A DNA stretch of 64,000 nt from assembly GCF_900078755.1 (NCBI RefSeq), contig NZ_FKIH01000005.1; one strand, 5' to 3'. Position 1 is the stretch's first letter, and each line of letters opens with the position of its first letter. A program made the translations under genes and the position numbers. Origin of the DNA: Ichthyocystis sparus. Lineage in GTDB: Bacteria; Pseudomonadota; Gammaproteobacteria; Burkholderiales; 2013Ark19i. Below are positions 46,566-56,149 of the stretch, piece after piece. The notes beneath the pieces were generated by a model. It was not told the origin of the DNA. It made no database searches and saw nothing but the letters and a program-made list of their open reading frames with translations.

Positions 46566-47576
46566 CTAGTACAAGTTACCCAGTTTTCCTTTAAACACCG
46601 TGTGAACGTATCCCGTGTATACGAACACTAGCGGCAAAACGATGGCTGCGCCTATAAAAATAAAATTAAGAGATTGGGTAGCAGCAGCAGCGTCCCAAAT
46701 GTTTATCTGATCCATAACCAAATATGGAAATAAGCTGTACGCTAGTCCTATGAAGGACATAAAAAAAATGAGTACAGTTCCCCAAAATGGCCAAATTGAG
46801 CAGCGATGATCGCCAGATTCAGACAGAGAACGTAAATGAAACCATACAAACAGGAAAAGTCCAGCTGTCACCAGGGGAATAGGCATTAACAAAATAACAT
46901 TGGGAAAACGAAACCATTTCTCAAGAATAGTATAACTAACAACCGGAGTTACTACAGAAATTGCAGCAACACCAAGTGCTGTACCCACCACCCCCCTCTT
47001 TGCCCAGCAAATAGCCTTACTATGGATATCTCCAGAAGACTTTATAATAAGCCAGGAAGATCCAAGCAGGATATGGCCAAAAACTAAACAAAATCCCGTC
47101 AAAATAGAAAAACAAATTGTAACAAAAGAAGGAGAAAGTCCAGTAACGTATTGCCCTAGCATAACCCCTTGAGAAAAAGATACAACGACACTAGATATAT
47201 GAAAGGCAGAATTCCAAATATCCTTATGCTCTTCGAATTTAGCCCTAAATTCAAACGACACACCCCTTACAATTAATCCAATCAACATAATCACAACAGG
47301 AATGTACAACTTACCAAGCACAACACCCTGAGCCAAAGGAAAACAGACTATCAATAAACCAACCCCAAGAACCAACCAAGTTTGATTAGCGTCCCAAAAT
47401 GGAGCTACAGTATTAACCAACCGATCCTTATCTTCCTTAGAAAAATACCTTGAAAGAACTCCTATACCCAAAACATACCCATCTAAGATTACGTATAATA
47501 AAAGGGACAAACCCATCAATCCCATAGCAATAACAGGCGATAAAAAGCTCCATGAGTACTGGTCAATCACTTTCAT
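46566..47576 (-). CDS. cydB: Cytochrome bd-type quinol oxidase subunit II
   Basis: Membrane partner of CydA in the bd-type terminal oxidase. About eight to nine hydrophobic helices; early motif DGYVLGIGVLSRY and PFWDANQTWLVLG are characteristic. The frame opens at 47597, but the ATG at 47576 has GAGGAG six bases upstream and begins MKVIDQYSW, so 336 residues are preferred. It overlaps the cydA stop by 14 bases; the two are coupled. Confidence 0.93.
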   Translation of the reverse strand: MKVIDQYSWSFLSPVIAMGLMGLSLLLYVILDGYVLGIGVLSRYFSKEDKDRLVNTVAPFWDANQTWLVLGVGLLIVCFPLAQGVVLGKLYIPVVIMLIGLIVRGVSFEFRAKFEEHKDIWNSAFHISSVVVSFSQGVMLGQYVTGLSPSFVTICFSILTGFCLVFGHILLGSSWLIIKSSGDIHSKAICWAKRGVVGTALGVAAISVVTPVVSYTILEKWFRFPNVILLMPIPLVTAGLFLFVWFHLRSLSESGDHRCSIWPFWGTVLIFFMSFIGLAYSLFPYLVMDQINIWDAAAATQSLNFIFIGAAIVLPLVFVYTGYVHTVFKGKLGNLY

Positions 47577-48915
47577 GCATAACTCCTCTACCAGCAACTA
47601 CAGCTTTGTTTTTTCTTCCATCAAGCCTAGCAAGATAAAATATTGTGTATACGTATATCACTAAAAGCACCAAGTAGGTAGTTAGGTATAAAAATAGGCT
47701 AAACCACAACTCCTCCCTAGGTAATAGCTTAGTAGCAGCGGCAGCAGTTTTAAGAACGCCCATAACTAAAAAAGGTTGTCTGGATACTTCTGTGGTGTAC
47801 CAACCTGCCACTACAGCGATCCATCCGGAAAAAGAAAATAGAACCAAAATCTTAGCAAGCCGTGGAGAAAAATTATCCCATCCTTTATTTGTTTTAAAAA
47901 AAGCAAGCCAAGAAAAAATCACCATTAGTATAGACATAAAAACCATAACCCTAAAAGCCATAAACACCGGCAATACAGGAGGATGATCCTTAAAGTCAGA
48001 TATCCCCTTGACTTCACCTGAAAGATCATGCGTAAGATATAGGGACGCTAACCGAGGAATTGAGAGCTCATAGTCTACCCTGCCCTCACCTTCATCTTGC
48101 GGAATTCCAAATATTATGGCTGGAGCCCCCTTCTGGGTTTTAAATAAACCTTCAATAGCAGCAATACTTTGTGGGTTGTATTTAAGGGAGTTGAGTCCGT
48201 GAATATCTCCAACTATCATCTGCAAAGGAGAACAAATAGCGGCAACAATTATGGCAAAACGAAGGGCTAAAAAAACAGAACGGCAAGTATCACCCCTCAA
48301 ATATCTGTATGAAGAAATCCCGGCCACAATAAATGAAGTAGTTAAAAAAGATGACAAAACAACGTGGGTAAATCGAGGCAACAATGAGGGATTAAAGATG
48401 ACCTTGAACCAATCAGTTGGGATAGCAACATTGTGGCTATTCATAACAAAACCATCAGGAGTATGCATCCAAGCATTAAGAGAAACAATCCAAAACGCTG
48501 AAAGCGTCGTCCCCGAAGCAACTAAAAGGTTGGAAATCAAATGAACTCGCTGGGATACCCTACCACTCCCGAAAAGCATGATCCCCAAAAATGTAGCTTC
48601 CATAAAAAAAGCGGTCATCACCTCATAAGTAAGCAACGGACCAGCAACATTACCAACCTTTTCCATGAATCCGGGCCAATTTGTGCCAAACTGAAAACTC
48701 ATAGTAATGCCGCTAACAACACCTAACCCAAAAGTCAGCGCAAAGACCTTGACCCAAAAGCGATAAGCATCCTCCCAAGAAACATCGCCGGTTCTAATTA
48801 ATCTAATCCTAAAGAACAATAAAAACCAAGCCAGAGATATGGTAATGGACGGAAACAATATGTGGAATGTCACATTAGCTGCAAACTGCACACGGCCAGT
48901 AAGTAAAGCATCCAT
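47563..48915 (-). CDS. cydA: Cytochrome bd-type quinol oxidase subunit I (short Q-loop form)
   Basis: Haem-bearing subunit that oxidises quinol and reduces oxygen at high affinity. Expected haem ligands are visible: His in NVTFHILFPSITI near the N-terminus, His in FTHVVLSSFLTT, and a Met in the AFRVMVFMS helix. Also present are FGTNWPGFMEKVGNVAGPLL and GWYTTEVSRQPF. At 450 residues it is shorter than the 520-residue E. coli CydA, which fits the short Q-loop (cyanide-insensitive, CioA-like) branch. No cydX-like small subunit is seen. The upstream region carries a tetranucleotide repeat. Confidence 0.93.
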   Translation of the reverse strand: MDALLTGRVQFAANVTFHILFPSITISLAWFLLFFRIRLIRTGDVSWEDAYRFWVKVFALTFGLGVVSGITMSFQFGTNWPGFMEKVGNVAGPLLTYEVMTAFFMEATFLGIMLFGSGRVSQRVHLISNLLVASGTTLSAFWIVSLNAWMHTPDGFVMNSHNVAIPTDWFKVIFNPSLLPRFTHVVLSSFLTTSFIVAGISSYRYLRGDTCRSVFLALRFAIIVAAICSPLQMIVGDIHGLNSLKYNPQSIAAIEGLFKTQKGAPAIIFGIPQDEGEGRVDYELSIPRLASLYLTHDLSGEVKGISDFKDHPPVLPVFMAFRVMVFMSILMVIFSWLAFFKTNKGWDNFSPRLAKILVLFSFSGWIAVVAGWYTTEVSRQPFLVMGVLKTAAAATKLLPREELWFSLFLYLTTYLVLLVIYVYTIFYLARLDGRKNKAVVAGRGVMHESD

Positions 48916-48956
48916 AAAACACCCCTATTGATACTTAACACAGGCACAGCAAGTAC

Positions 48957-48984
48957 ATTGTACCACCAAAAACATAATCAACAA
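48957..48984 (-). promoter_or_regulatory. Possible cydA promoter next to a repeat tract
   Basis: On the minus strand TTGTTG (48984-48979), 16 bases, then TACAAT (48962-48957), about 42 bases before the cydA ATG. Only three of six bases match in the -35 box. The tetranucleotide tract begins four bases upstream of it. Confidence 0.45.
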
Positions 48985-48988
48985 AAAG

Positions 48989-49078
<90 letters not shown>

Positions 49079-49133
49079 AACATTAAAGCTAATTTACAAA
49101 AACATAACAATAACAATACTCGGCAAAAAAAGC

Positions 49134-49820
49134 CTAAAACACAGGTACATATGGTCTGCCAGAATTTCTGCCAGAATTTCTAGAAAGAATAACACTAGAA
49201 CAAATGCCGGGCCCTCCTCTCCAGTTGCTAGCCACCCAGCCAGGAAAACCTTCAGGAGTTAATTTGAGGGAAATAGGCACAAACCCACTATCCCTCGATT
49301 TCCAATCAGGAACTACATACAAACCCGTGTTCCTCAAAACCATATGCAACCTAGTATCGCCAGAAGCATGTCGAAAATCCACCCTAGCATTAACATTAGC
49401 ATAGTACCCAAGGGGTGCAGGGTACAGAATCAGAGATGGTTCTTCTTTATCATCTACATACATGCTATCTGACAACGACAAAAAGTAGCGCTCCGGCATA
49501 CTAGAGCCACCTCCGGCATCGCCAGATTTCATCCAAAAGACATTAATCCATGGTGTACGCGTAGCAGAACTTTTATCAGATGGAACAGGATAAGTACTCC
49601 TTAGTTCCCAAGCCTGAGAATCTGTAGGATTGCCACGATCGAAACCCCTATGAAGGCTAACATCATAATCCAAAGAACCTGTAAGGTAATAACTAGAACC
49701 CCCAGGTCCCACAGCAGAAAAAGTAACAACATCACAAGGCAACTCCACAGCTGCCAAGACCGCCTCGCCCAAAGACAAAGCAGTGAAAAATACTAGACCA
49801 CTAAAAATATTACGCAACAT
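49134..49820 (-). CDS. Small secreted protein, family not recognised
   Basis: The frame opens at 49871, but the ATG at 49820 begins a normal signal peptide (MLRNIFSGLVFFTALSLG, cleavage near VLAA) with GGCGGTG upstream, giving 228 residues. The mature part is rich in Gly, Ser and Tyr, and its content suggests beta structure (ELPCDVVTFSAVGPGGSSYY; YFLSLSDSMYVDD; LHMVLRNTGLYVVPDW). It has only two cysteines after the signal peptide, far apart. Near the C-terminus a 14-15-base duplication gives RNSGRNSGR. No enzymatic motif seen. Same strand as cydAB, just upstream. Confidence 0.65.
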   Translation of the reverse strand: MLRNIFSGLVFFTALSLGEAVLAAVELPCDVVTFSAVGPGGSSYYLTGSLDYDVSLHRGFDRGNPTDSQAWELRSTYPVPSDKSSATRTPWINVFWMKSGDAGGGSSMPERYFLSLSDSMYVDDKEEPSLILYPAPLGYYANVNARVDFRHASGDTRLHMVLRNTGLYVVPDWKSRDSGFVPISLKLTPEGFPGWVASNWRGGPGICSSVILSRNSGRNSGRPYVPVF

Positions 49821-50392
49821 ACAACACCGCCCTATACTAAACAAGATGCACGCTCTAAAAAACATTGGCACTAGAGAACAACCCTACAGTATGAAAAATA
49901 GTGCTAAACCCCAACACCACACTATGTACGAATATAGTCAACATTACATAATCATTTAAAGGCAATAACACACGATTTACAAACTAAATCATGTACATCA
50001 TGAATCACAGAAAAACAAACCAAATCACAAGTACTAAAAGTTCCTCCAGGAGCAACACCTAAGCTAAAAACAGTTTTATAACAAAACCTTAGCAGATACT
50101 ATCATACTCGTACGAGGAGGTGCATATAGAAAAGCACTTACAGCAGAACTTAACTGTGTAGTCAAATCTAATCACGGACAGGGCATAACCAATAAAGCAC
50201 AACTAATACCTACATACAACTAATGCCTACAGTTCACAGTAAGGCGAGAGGTTAGCACAAAAGTGCGGTACATAAATAACCACATTATGAAAATAAACAA
50301 TCACACTTAAAACAAAAAAACACCACACACCAAATGAGGTAAAAAAGCAACTTGGCAAAGTAATGTATGCATAGTGTTAGTAGAGAGAGAAA
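49821..50392. other. Spacer upstream of the secreted-protein gene
   Basis: About 570 bases, AT-rich, between the start of the 49134 gene and the ahpC terminator. No gene, relic or repeat recognised. Confidence 0.5.
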
Positions 50393-50421
50393 AATCCAGA
50401 CAGCCGGGCACCGTCTGGATT
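50387..50421 (-). terminator. Rho-independent terminator of ahpC
   Basis: On the minus strand AATCCAGAC and GTCTGGATT form a 9-bp stem around an 11-base loop, followed by TTTTCTC. It lies about 55 bases after the ahpC stop. Confidence 0.88.
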
Positions 50422-50474
50422 ACATTAGAGTTCTGCTTATTCTTACAACAGAAACAACAACACAATAACAAAAA

Positions 50475-51077
50475 TCAAAGCTTCTTAGAATTATCTTTCA
50501 GATACGAAGACACACCCTCATTGGTGGGAACCATACCTTTTTGACCATGTTTCCAACCAGCTGGACAAACTTCACCATGAACCTCGTGAAACTGTATTGC
50601 CTCAAACAAACGAATAACTTCGTCGAAATTACGTCCCAAAGGTAAATTATTGACTATCTGGGATTGTACTATTCCAGATTTATCTATAAGAAAAGCAGCC
50701 CTATAGGAAACTCCACCTGGAGACTCAATGCCATACGCACGAGAAATCTCATGTTTCAAATCAGAAACCAGTGTAAAAGAAACCGGACCTATACCTCCTT
50801 CACTTCTATCTCCATTGCGCCAAGCCACATGAGCAAACTTGGAGTCAATAGAAACTCCCACAACCCTAACATCAAGTTCATTAAATCTACTCATCCGATT
50901 GTCAACTGCAATAATCTCTGAAGGACAAACAAAGGTAAAATCAAGAGGGTAAAAGAATAACAAGGCATATTTACCGGAAATATCCTTATAAAAATTATAC
51001 CCCTCCTGCATATCCCCATTTCCCAAAACTGCATCGCTACTAAAATCAGGAGCATAACAACCAACTAGAACTGACAT
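50475..51077 (-). CDS. ahpC: Typical 2-Cys peroxiredoxin (AhpC/TSA family)
   Basis: Reduces hydrogen peroxide, organic peroxides and peroxynitrite. Peroxidatic Cys51 is in YPLDFTFVCPSE and resolving Cys171 in HGEVCPAGWKHG. At 200 residues it is a full-length eukaryote-like/Prx1 type rather than the 187-residue E. coli AhpC type. The C-terminal tail beyond Cys171 (YLKDNSKKL) is normal for this group. The start has a strong AGGAGG. No ahpF is seen beside it, so the reductant is probably thioredoxin. OxyR at 54457 is a likely regulator. Confidence 0.94.
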   Translation of the reverse strand: MSVLVGCYAPDFSSDAVLGNGDMQEGYNFYKDISGKYALLFFYPLDFTFVCPSEIIAVDNRMSRFNELDVRVVGVSIDSKFAHVAWRNGDRSEGGIGPVSFTLVSDLKHEISRAYGIESPGGVSYRAAFLIDKSGIVQSQIVNNLPLGRNFDEVIRLFEAIQFHEVHGEVCPAGWKHGQKGMVPTNEGVSSYLKDNSKKL

Positions 51078-51313
51078 ACTTCCTCCTAATACCTACGCAT
51101 ATGAATACGAAATACCCGCCACTCCAACAAATTCCACACTTTACCTAGTAACAACACGATCACCAAAAACAATTATATCAAACCTACTTCCAACATTTTT
51201 CACCAAGTGATCTCAAATAGTTATTTACATTTTTATTACTATGACATACATTATTACCGCTGGCCCGGGTAAAGCCGCAGGTGCTTATCTGCCTTAAACG
51301 CAGTGGGGGGGGT

Positions 51314-52372
51314 TTAATGCAAAGAAACAGCATCAGCTGGCTTTGCTGGGTCAGCCTCCATCACCTCCTCGATAATACCCATTTTCTCAGCAATTTGCAC
51401 GGCATTAAGAGCACCTCCCTTGAGAAGTTGATCTCCTGCAACAAAAAAATCCAGCCCATTTAGACCAAAAACTGCGGATTGACGTACCCTACCAACATGC
51501 ACTCTCGAATCTTGAGAAACAATAAGAGGAGTAGGATAGGTACCGAGATCATCGTATAAAACCACACTAGGTGAAATACGCCAAACAGAATAGGCTCTGT
51601 CTACAGTAACTTCCTCGTCGAAACTAACACTTACAGAAAGAGAATGAACACGTAATGTAGGAACACGAACAGAAGTGCACGATACCAACATATCGGGGGC
51701 ATCAAAAATTTTGCGCAGCTCATCTCGCATCTTCAGCTCTTCGCGTGAATTGCCATCATCATCCAACTCACCTATACAAGGAATAATATTTAGAGGAAGC
51801 GGATGATCGAAAACACGGTTCCTCACTGTTTTTCCTAATACATAATCCCCCATACCAATTAACAACTCATCCATGCCAGACAAACCAGCACCAGAGGCTG
51901 ATTGATAAGTAGAAACAATGACCCTCTTTGCTTTAAAGTGAACGTGAAGTGGGTACAAAGCAACGCTTAAGATAGTGCTAGAACAATTTGGACTAGAAAC
52001 AATACCTGTATAGCCGCCCAAAGACGACGCATTAATCTCGGGAATAACTAATGGAACACCATCGTGGTTTCTCCAAGCATCCGAGCAATCGATAAGCACA
52101 GAATTAGACGAATCTGCCAGCACAGGCAAAAATTCCTTAGCCAACAAAGAACCAGCCGCCCAGAAAACTACATCATGCCTCTTAGAGCACATAGAATCCA
52201 GAGAATTGATAACCAAAAATGATCGCCCATATGGCACAGACAGACCGACTGACTGCCAGCTAGCGTAAACATCAATTCGAGACTGATCCACGCCCCTTCT
52301 ATGAAGAAGGTGCAAAATCTCCCTGCCGATAACACCGGTAGCACCAACAACAGCAACCATCGCGCTATTCAT
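51314..52372 (-). CDS. asd: Aspartate-semialdehyde dehydrogenase
   Basis: Second step of the aspartate pathway to lysine, threonine, methionine and diaminopimelate for cell wall. It has the NADP-binding AVVGATGVIGREILHLL and catalytic Cys in GIVSSPNCSSTIL (residue 130 from the chosen start). The frame opens at GTG 52387, while ATG 52372 (MNSAMVAVVGATG) fits the family better. The C-terminus ends about 20 residues beyond the usual helix (EADPAKPADAVSLH). It lies 40 bases downstream of rplS and may be read with that operon. Confidence 0.93.
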   Translation of the reverse strand: MNSAMVAVVGATGVIGREILHLLHRRGVDQSRIDVYASWQSVGLSVPYGRSFLVINSLDSMCSKRHDVVFWAAGSLLAKEFLPVLADSSNSVLIDCSDAWRNHDGVPLVIPEINASSLGGYTGIVSSPNCSSTILSVALYPLHVHFKAKRVIVSTYQSASGAGLSGMDELLIGMGDYVLGKTVRNRVFDHPLPLNIIPCIGELDDDGNSREELKMRDELRKIFDAPDMLVSCTSVRVPTLRVHSLSVSVSFDEEVTVDRAYSVWRISPSVVLYDDLGTYPTPLIVSQDSRVHVGRVRQSAVFGLNGLDFFVAGDQLLKGGALNAVQIAEKMGIIEEVMEADPAKPADAVSLH

Positions 52373-52412
52373 AAAAACAAACGGCACATAGACAAATGAA
52401 GAACCCTAAAAC

Positions 52413-52796
52413 CTAAACCGCAGCCAATGATTTTTTGCTTGATGGAATAATTTTTTCCCTTATACGCGCTGAGCGACCAGAAAGCGCTCTTAAATAGTAA
52501 AGCTTAGCTCTACGAACATCGCCACGACGTGTAACTTTCACGGAAAAAATGGAAGGAGAATACATCTGAAACGTCCTCTCCACACCAAACCCAGAAGAAA
52601 TCTTACGCACAACAAAAGAAGAATTAAATCCCCTGTTGCGCTTTGCAATAACCACCCCTTCGTAGATCTGGACACGCTTACGCCCACCTTCAATTACGTA
52701 AACGCTAACAGCAACACTATCTCCGACAGAAAAAGCAGGAACTACCTTGTTCAATTTTAACAACTGCTCCTTTTCCAAAGACTCAATTATGTTCAT
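52413..52796 (-). CDS. rplS: Large ribosomal subunit protein bL19
   Basis: Ribosomal protein at the 30S-50S interface. Clear family sequence: PAFSVGDSVAVSVYVIEG, QIYEGVVIAKRNRG, SVKVTRRGDVRRAKLYYLR and ARIREKI. Start has GAGGAAAA upstream. Last gene of rpsP-rimM-trmD-rplS, in the usual order, 40 bases after trmD. Confidence 0.97.
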   Translation of the reverse strand: MNIIESLEKEQLLKLNKVVPAFSVGDSVAVSVYVIEGGRKRVQIYEGVVIAKRNRGFNSSFVVRKISSGFGVERTFQMYSPSIFSVKVTRRGDVRRAKLYYLRALSGRSARIREKIIPSSKKSLAAV

Positions 52797-52836
52797 TACT
52801 TTTCCTCGAAACCTTCAACAAAGACCAATTGCCGAC

Positions 52837-53598
52837 CTAAACAGAGTCAGACAAAAACTCATTCAACAAACCTTCTTCTTCAGCAGACAAGCCGCGAGAG
52901 AGAATTAGATCAGGACGTCGCAGCCAAGTCTTACCTAAAGATTGTTTCAACCTCCAGCGAGCAACGAGCGCGTGATTACCAGACAACAGAACGTCCGGCA
53001 CCGCAACACCATCAAAGTTTACTGGCTTGGTATATTGCGGCCAATCAAATAATCCGTCGGAAAAAGACTCATGCCTCACAGAGTCAGGATCACCCAATGA
53101 GCCTGGCAACAAGCGAACAACGGCGTCCAAGACTACCATAACCGCCAAATCTCCACCAGTGAGAATATAGTCCCCAATGGAAACTTCTTCTGTTACATAA
53201 CGATCAATAATACGCTGATCAATTCCTTCATACCGACCACACAGAAACACCACAGAAGATAGTTGACTAAATCGTAAGCACATACTGTGATTAAACTTCC
53301 TTCCCTGAGGAGTCAAATATACAATCGGCGCTTCAGTACAACCAGTGCTCTCTTGTGCCGCACGCAAAGCTAGAGACAATGGGCCAGGAGTAATAACCAT
53401 ACCAGAACCGCCCCCAAACGGGCGATCATCAACTTGTTTTCTGATATCGGAAGAGTAGTCACGCAAATTGTGAACAGATAGCCTACAAACCCCCGATTTA
53501 AAGGCACGCCCAGTTACACCATACCCAGATATTGCGGAGAACATTCCAGGAAAAATAGTCACCACACTATAGTGAGGAACGAAAGACTCACCGGCCAT
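52837..53598 (-). CDS. trmD: tRNA (guanine-N1)-methyltransferase
   Basis: Makes m1G37 in tRNAs to prevent frameshifting. The SPOUT knot is clear: YLTPQGRKFNHSM, VFLCGRYEGIDQRII and EVSIGDYILTGGDLAVMVV. The loop following (VRLLPGSLGDPDSVRHESF) is also typical. At 253 residues the length is normal. Conserved sequence begins at HYSVVTIFPGMF, so the first eight residues may not be real. It overlaps rimM by 11 bases. Confidence 0.97.
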   Translation of the reverse strand: MAGESFVPHYSVVTIFPGMFSAISGYGVTGRAFKSGVCRLSVHNLRDYSSDIRKQVDDRPFGGGSGMVITPGPLSLALRAAQESTGCTEAPIVYLTPQGRKFNHSMCLRFSQLSSVVFLCGRYEGIDQRIIDRYVTEEVSIGDYILTGGDLAVMVVLDAVVRLLPGSLGDPDSVRHESFSDGLFDWPQYTKPVNFDGVAVPDVLLSGNHALVARWRLKQSLGKTWLRRPDLILSRGLSAEEEGLLNEFLSDSV

Positions 53599-54109
53599 CT
53601 ATGAACCAATCCACAAGGACGACTGAACGCTCGGCATCCAGGCCGAAAAAAAATGGTGACCTAGCAGGGATCAAAAAGCTACCAGTACCCGAAAGAGGAC
53701 ATACATCTAAAAAATCATCAGAAACACCCCGCATAATGCGATTAACGGTTCCCAAGGTATGACCCTGCTGGTTCTCAACTTTCATATGAAGCAAATCTAC
53801 CCAATAATACTCCCCATCCAAAACTTCAGGAAAGTCACAACGACGGACCATAAAATCAGCACCGACCCAAAAATCTGCTGTAGAACGATCCCTAATGCCG
53901 CTTATCAATAACCGCAGTCTAGAAGAACAAGAAAACCACGAAACAACAGAAGAATGCAGAGAATCGGAACTCTTTCTCAAACAACAAGAAAGACCAGGCA
54001 CAAGATGAACGGCAACCTCGCCGTAATCAAATAGCCAAAACCATCCATTAATAGAAAATGGACGAGCTACCCTGCCTAACGGGACCCATTCCGAATCACG
54101 CAGAGCCAT
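53588..54109 (-). CDS. rimM: Ribosome maturation factor RimM
   Basis: Helps assemble the 30S head by binding S19. The open frame reaches 54232 inside rpsP, but family similarity starts at MALRDSEWVPLGRVARPF. The ATG at 54109 has GGGGA just upstream and gives 173 residues, a normal length. It has the N-terminal barrel (WVPLGRVARPFSINGWFWLF), then DGEYYWVDLLHMKVEN opening the PRC domain and the terminal FFFGLDAERSVVLVDWF. Overlaps rpsP by 14 bases and trmD by 11. Confidence 0.92.
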   Translation of the reverse strand: MALRDSEWVPLGRVARPFSINGWFWLFDYGEVAVHLVPGLSCCLRKSSDSLHSSVVSWFSCSSRLRLLISGIRDRSTADFWVGADFMVRRCDFPEVLDGEYYWVDLLHMKVENQQGHTLGTVNRIMRGVSDDFLDVCPLSGTGSFLIPARSPFFFGLDAERSVVLVDWFIDGR

Positions 54110-54365
54110 CTTCCCCACAGCAGGACTTTCGGTACTCCCTACACAAACGCACAACAGTCGGGGAAGGCTTAGCACCACTACCCTTCCAATAGGAAAAACG
54201 ATCCATATTAAACAACAAGGAACCAGCATCACCTCGATTGGACGGATCGTAGTAACCTATTTTTTCGACAAACCTGCCGTCCCTCTTAAAGCGAGAGTCA
54301 GCAACAACAATCCTGTAAAAGGGACGATTCTTAACACCACCCCTAGCTAAACGAATCACAACCAT
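54096..54365 (-). CDS. rpsP: Small ribosomal subunit protein bS16
   Basis: Clear S16: MVVIRLARGGVKNRPFYRIV, DSRFKRDGRFVEKIGYYDP and DRFSYWKGSGAKPSPTV. Length 89 residues. First gene of the rpsP-rimM-trmD-rplS operon, about 90 bases downstream of oxyR on the same strand. Confidence 0.97.
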   Translation of the reverse strand: MVVIRLARGGVKNRPFYRIVVADSRFKRDGRFVEKIGYYDPSNRGDAGSLLFNMDRFSYWKGSGAKPSPTVVRLCREYRKSCCGEDGSA

Positions 54366-54456
54366 AAGGTACCCACAAGCCAGTATAAAGTCCGGCCCAT
54401 TCTAATCCCAAGAACAAGTATCAGCAAGAAAAAATTACATGTAATACTATCAATAA

Positions 54457-55404
54457 TCACTCGTTAACTAAGGAAACCCCATTGGAAAATTTCATAGAAT
54501 GAATAGCACTAATGATTGAATCAATTGCCTCCTTCCTTCTGAAACGCTTGCGCCACATTAAAACCAGCCTACGCTTCACTATCTCATCACCCTTAGTTAA
54601 TTGACAAACTGAAACCACATTACTATTGTCTTCTATGTTTTTGTAATTAACAGACAAAGCTGGCATTATGCCGACACCAACCCCAGACATGACCATACAA
54701 TACAAACTCTCCAGAGAGTTACCATCAATTAACCTGTTCATCATTATGCCTGGCCAAAACATACGATGTATAGTTGGGCAAAGCTGGAGGATATAGTCCC
54801 TTAGACAACAAGAACTACCAGTCAGCAAAACCCCTTCAGATTCCAACTCCCCTATATCAACCGAATCACGATTAGAAAATCTATGATCCTTGGGCATAAC
54901 AAATATCAATGGCTCGTCGTAAAGAGGACAAAACTCAACCAAACCACGACTATTAACGGGTAAAGAACATATAACAGCATCAATTTCCCCCTGACGCAGC
55001 ATATCCACAAGACGAGAAGAATTATTTTCTATAATAATCAGTGGCATAGTAGGAACAGATTCTTTAAGCAACAAAGTCAAATTACTCAGCAAATAGGGAA
55101 CAACTGTATGAACGATTCCCAAGCGCAAAGGACCTTTTAAAGGGTCCTGTCCCTCTTTGACCAAGTGTTTTATGGTTTCTACTTCCTCTAGAACTCTACT
55201 AGCTTGCTCGATAACACTTTCCCCAATGACGGTTAGTGTTACTTCGTTTGACCCACGCTCAAACAGCTTTACCCCTAGCTCTTCCTCCATTTTTTTTATA
55301 GCTATGGACAGTGTGGGTTGGCTAACAAAACAAGTTTGGGCTGCATTACCAAAATGGCGCTCCCGAGCTAGAGCAACAATATATCGAAGTTCGGTCAGAG
55401 TCAT
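54457..55404 (-). CDS. oxyR: LysR-family peroxide sensor OxyR
   Basis: N-terminal winged helix (TELRYIVALARERHFGNAAQ and SQPTLSIAIKKMEEELG) and the LysR effector domain. The redox pair is present in SSCCLRDYILQLC: two Cys nine residues apart around LRD, the same spacing as Cys199/Cys208 of E. coli OxyR (Cys200 and Cys209 from the start used here). This makes OxyR much likelier than another LysR regulator. ATG 55404 (MTLTELRY) is chosen over 55410. Divergent from wrbA, which it may control along with ahpC. Confidence 0.92.
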   Translation of the reverse strand: MTLTELRYIVALARERHFGNAAQTCFVSQPTLSIAIKKMEEELGVKLFERGSNEVTLTVIGESVIEQASRVLEEVETIKHLVKEGQDPLKGPLRLGIVHTVVPYLLSNLTLLLKESVPTMPLIIIENNSSRLVDMLRQGEIDAVICSLPVNSRGLVEFCPLYDEPLIFVMPKDHRFSNRDSVDIGELESEGVLLTGSSCCLRDYILQLCPTIHRMFWPGIMMNRLIDGNSLESLYCMVMSGVGVGIMPALSVNYKNIEDNSNVVSVCQLTKGDEIVKRRLVLMWRKRFRRKEAIDSIISAIHSMKFSNGVSLVNE

Positions 55405-55430
55405 AGGCACTCACAATTCTTTTAGGTATA

Positions 55431-55458
55431 TTGTAATAGGTATGATTTTTTGTATAAT
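55431..55458 (+). promoter_or_regulatory. Probable wrbA promoter
   Basis: TTGTAA, 16 bases, TATAAT, about 120 bases before the wrbA start and within the oxyR-wrbA divergent region. Confidence 0.55.
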
Positions 55459-55576
55459 TTTATAGTAAAAGGATTTGTAATTTATTTCTCATTACATTCA
55501 TAGTGACTTTCCGCAGTGTCTCTGCCCCTTGCCACGGTTCTAGTATCCTTTAAACATAACTGGGTTTTTATCAAAA

Positions 55577-56149
55577 ATGACCGATATACTTGTTCTTTTT
55601 CACTCAAGATATGGTAACACAAAGAATTTGGCTGAATTTATAGCTAATGGCATCCAATCTATAACTTCAATGAATGCAAGGATAAGAACAGTTCCGGAAA
55701 TTGACGGGAGCAATCTTAACGACCACTACAAAACTGCATCACTAGAAGACCTTAGAGAATGTGTGGGCCTAGCCATGGGTAGTCCGACACATTTTGGTAA
55801 CATGTCCGCTCCTCTGAAGGCGTTTATAGACCAAACAACCCCTTTGTGGATTAAAGGAGAACTTGTAGACAAACCAGCAACGGTATTTACTTCAACATCG
55901 TCTATGCACGGTGGACAAGAAAGTACTTTATTGTCCATGATGCTACCGTTACTACATCATGGCATGCTTATGGTAGGGATTCCATCAACAGCAGAAGAAG
56001 TTCACAACACTACCTCTGGAGGAACACCATACGGTGTGAGCCACTACGCAGGACCCGACGGCAAAAATCCAATAACCACAGAGGAGAAAAGGCTGTGCAT
56101 ATCTCAAGGGAAACGATTGGCAGAAATAGCCAAAAAACTATGGTGCTAG
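55577..56149 (+). CDS. wrbA: NAD(P)H:quinone oxidoreductase WrbA
   Basis: Flavodoxin-like FMN protein that reduces quinones by two electrons, avoiding semiquinone radicals. FMN loop HSRYGNTKNLAEFI; the family's GSPTHFGNMSAPLKAFID and TSTSSMHGGQESTLLSMM are intact. At 190 residues it is slightly short of the usual 198. The next gene starts ten bases before its stop. Fits an oxidative-stress group with neighbouring oxyR. Confidence 0.93.
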   Translation: MTDILVLFHSRYGNTKNLAEFIANGIQSITSMNARIRTVPEIDGSNLNDHYKTASLEDLRECVGLAMGSPTHFGNMSAPLKAFIDQTTPLWIKGELVDKPATVFTSTSSMHGGQESTLLSMMLPLLHHGMLMVGIPSTAEEVHNTTSGGTPYGVSHYAGPDGKNPITTEEKRLCISQGKRLAEIAKKLWC

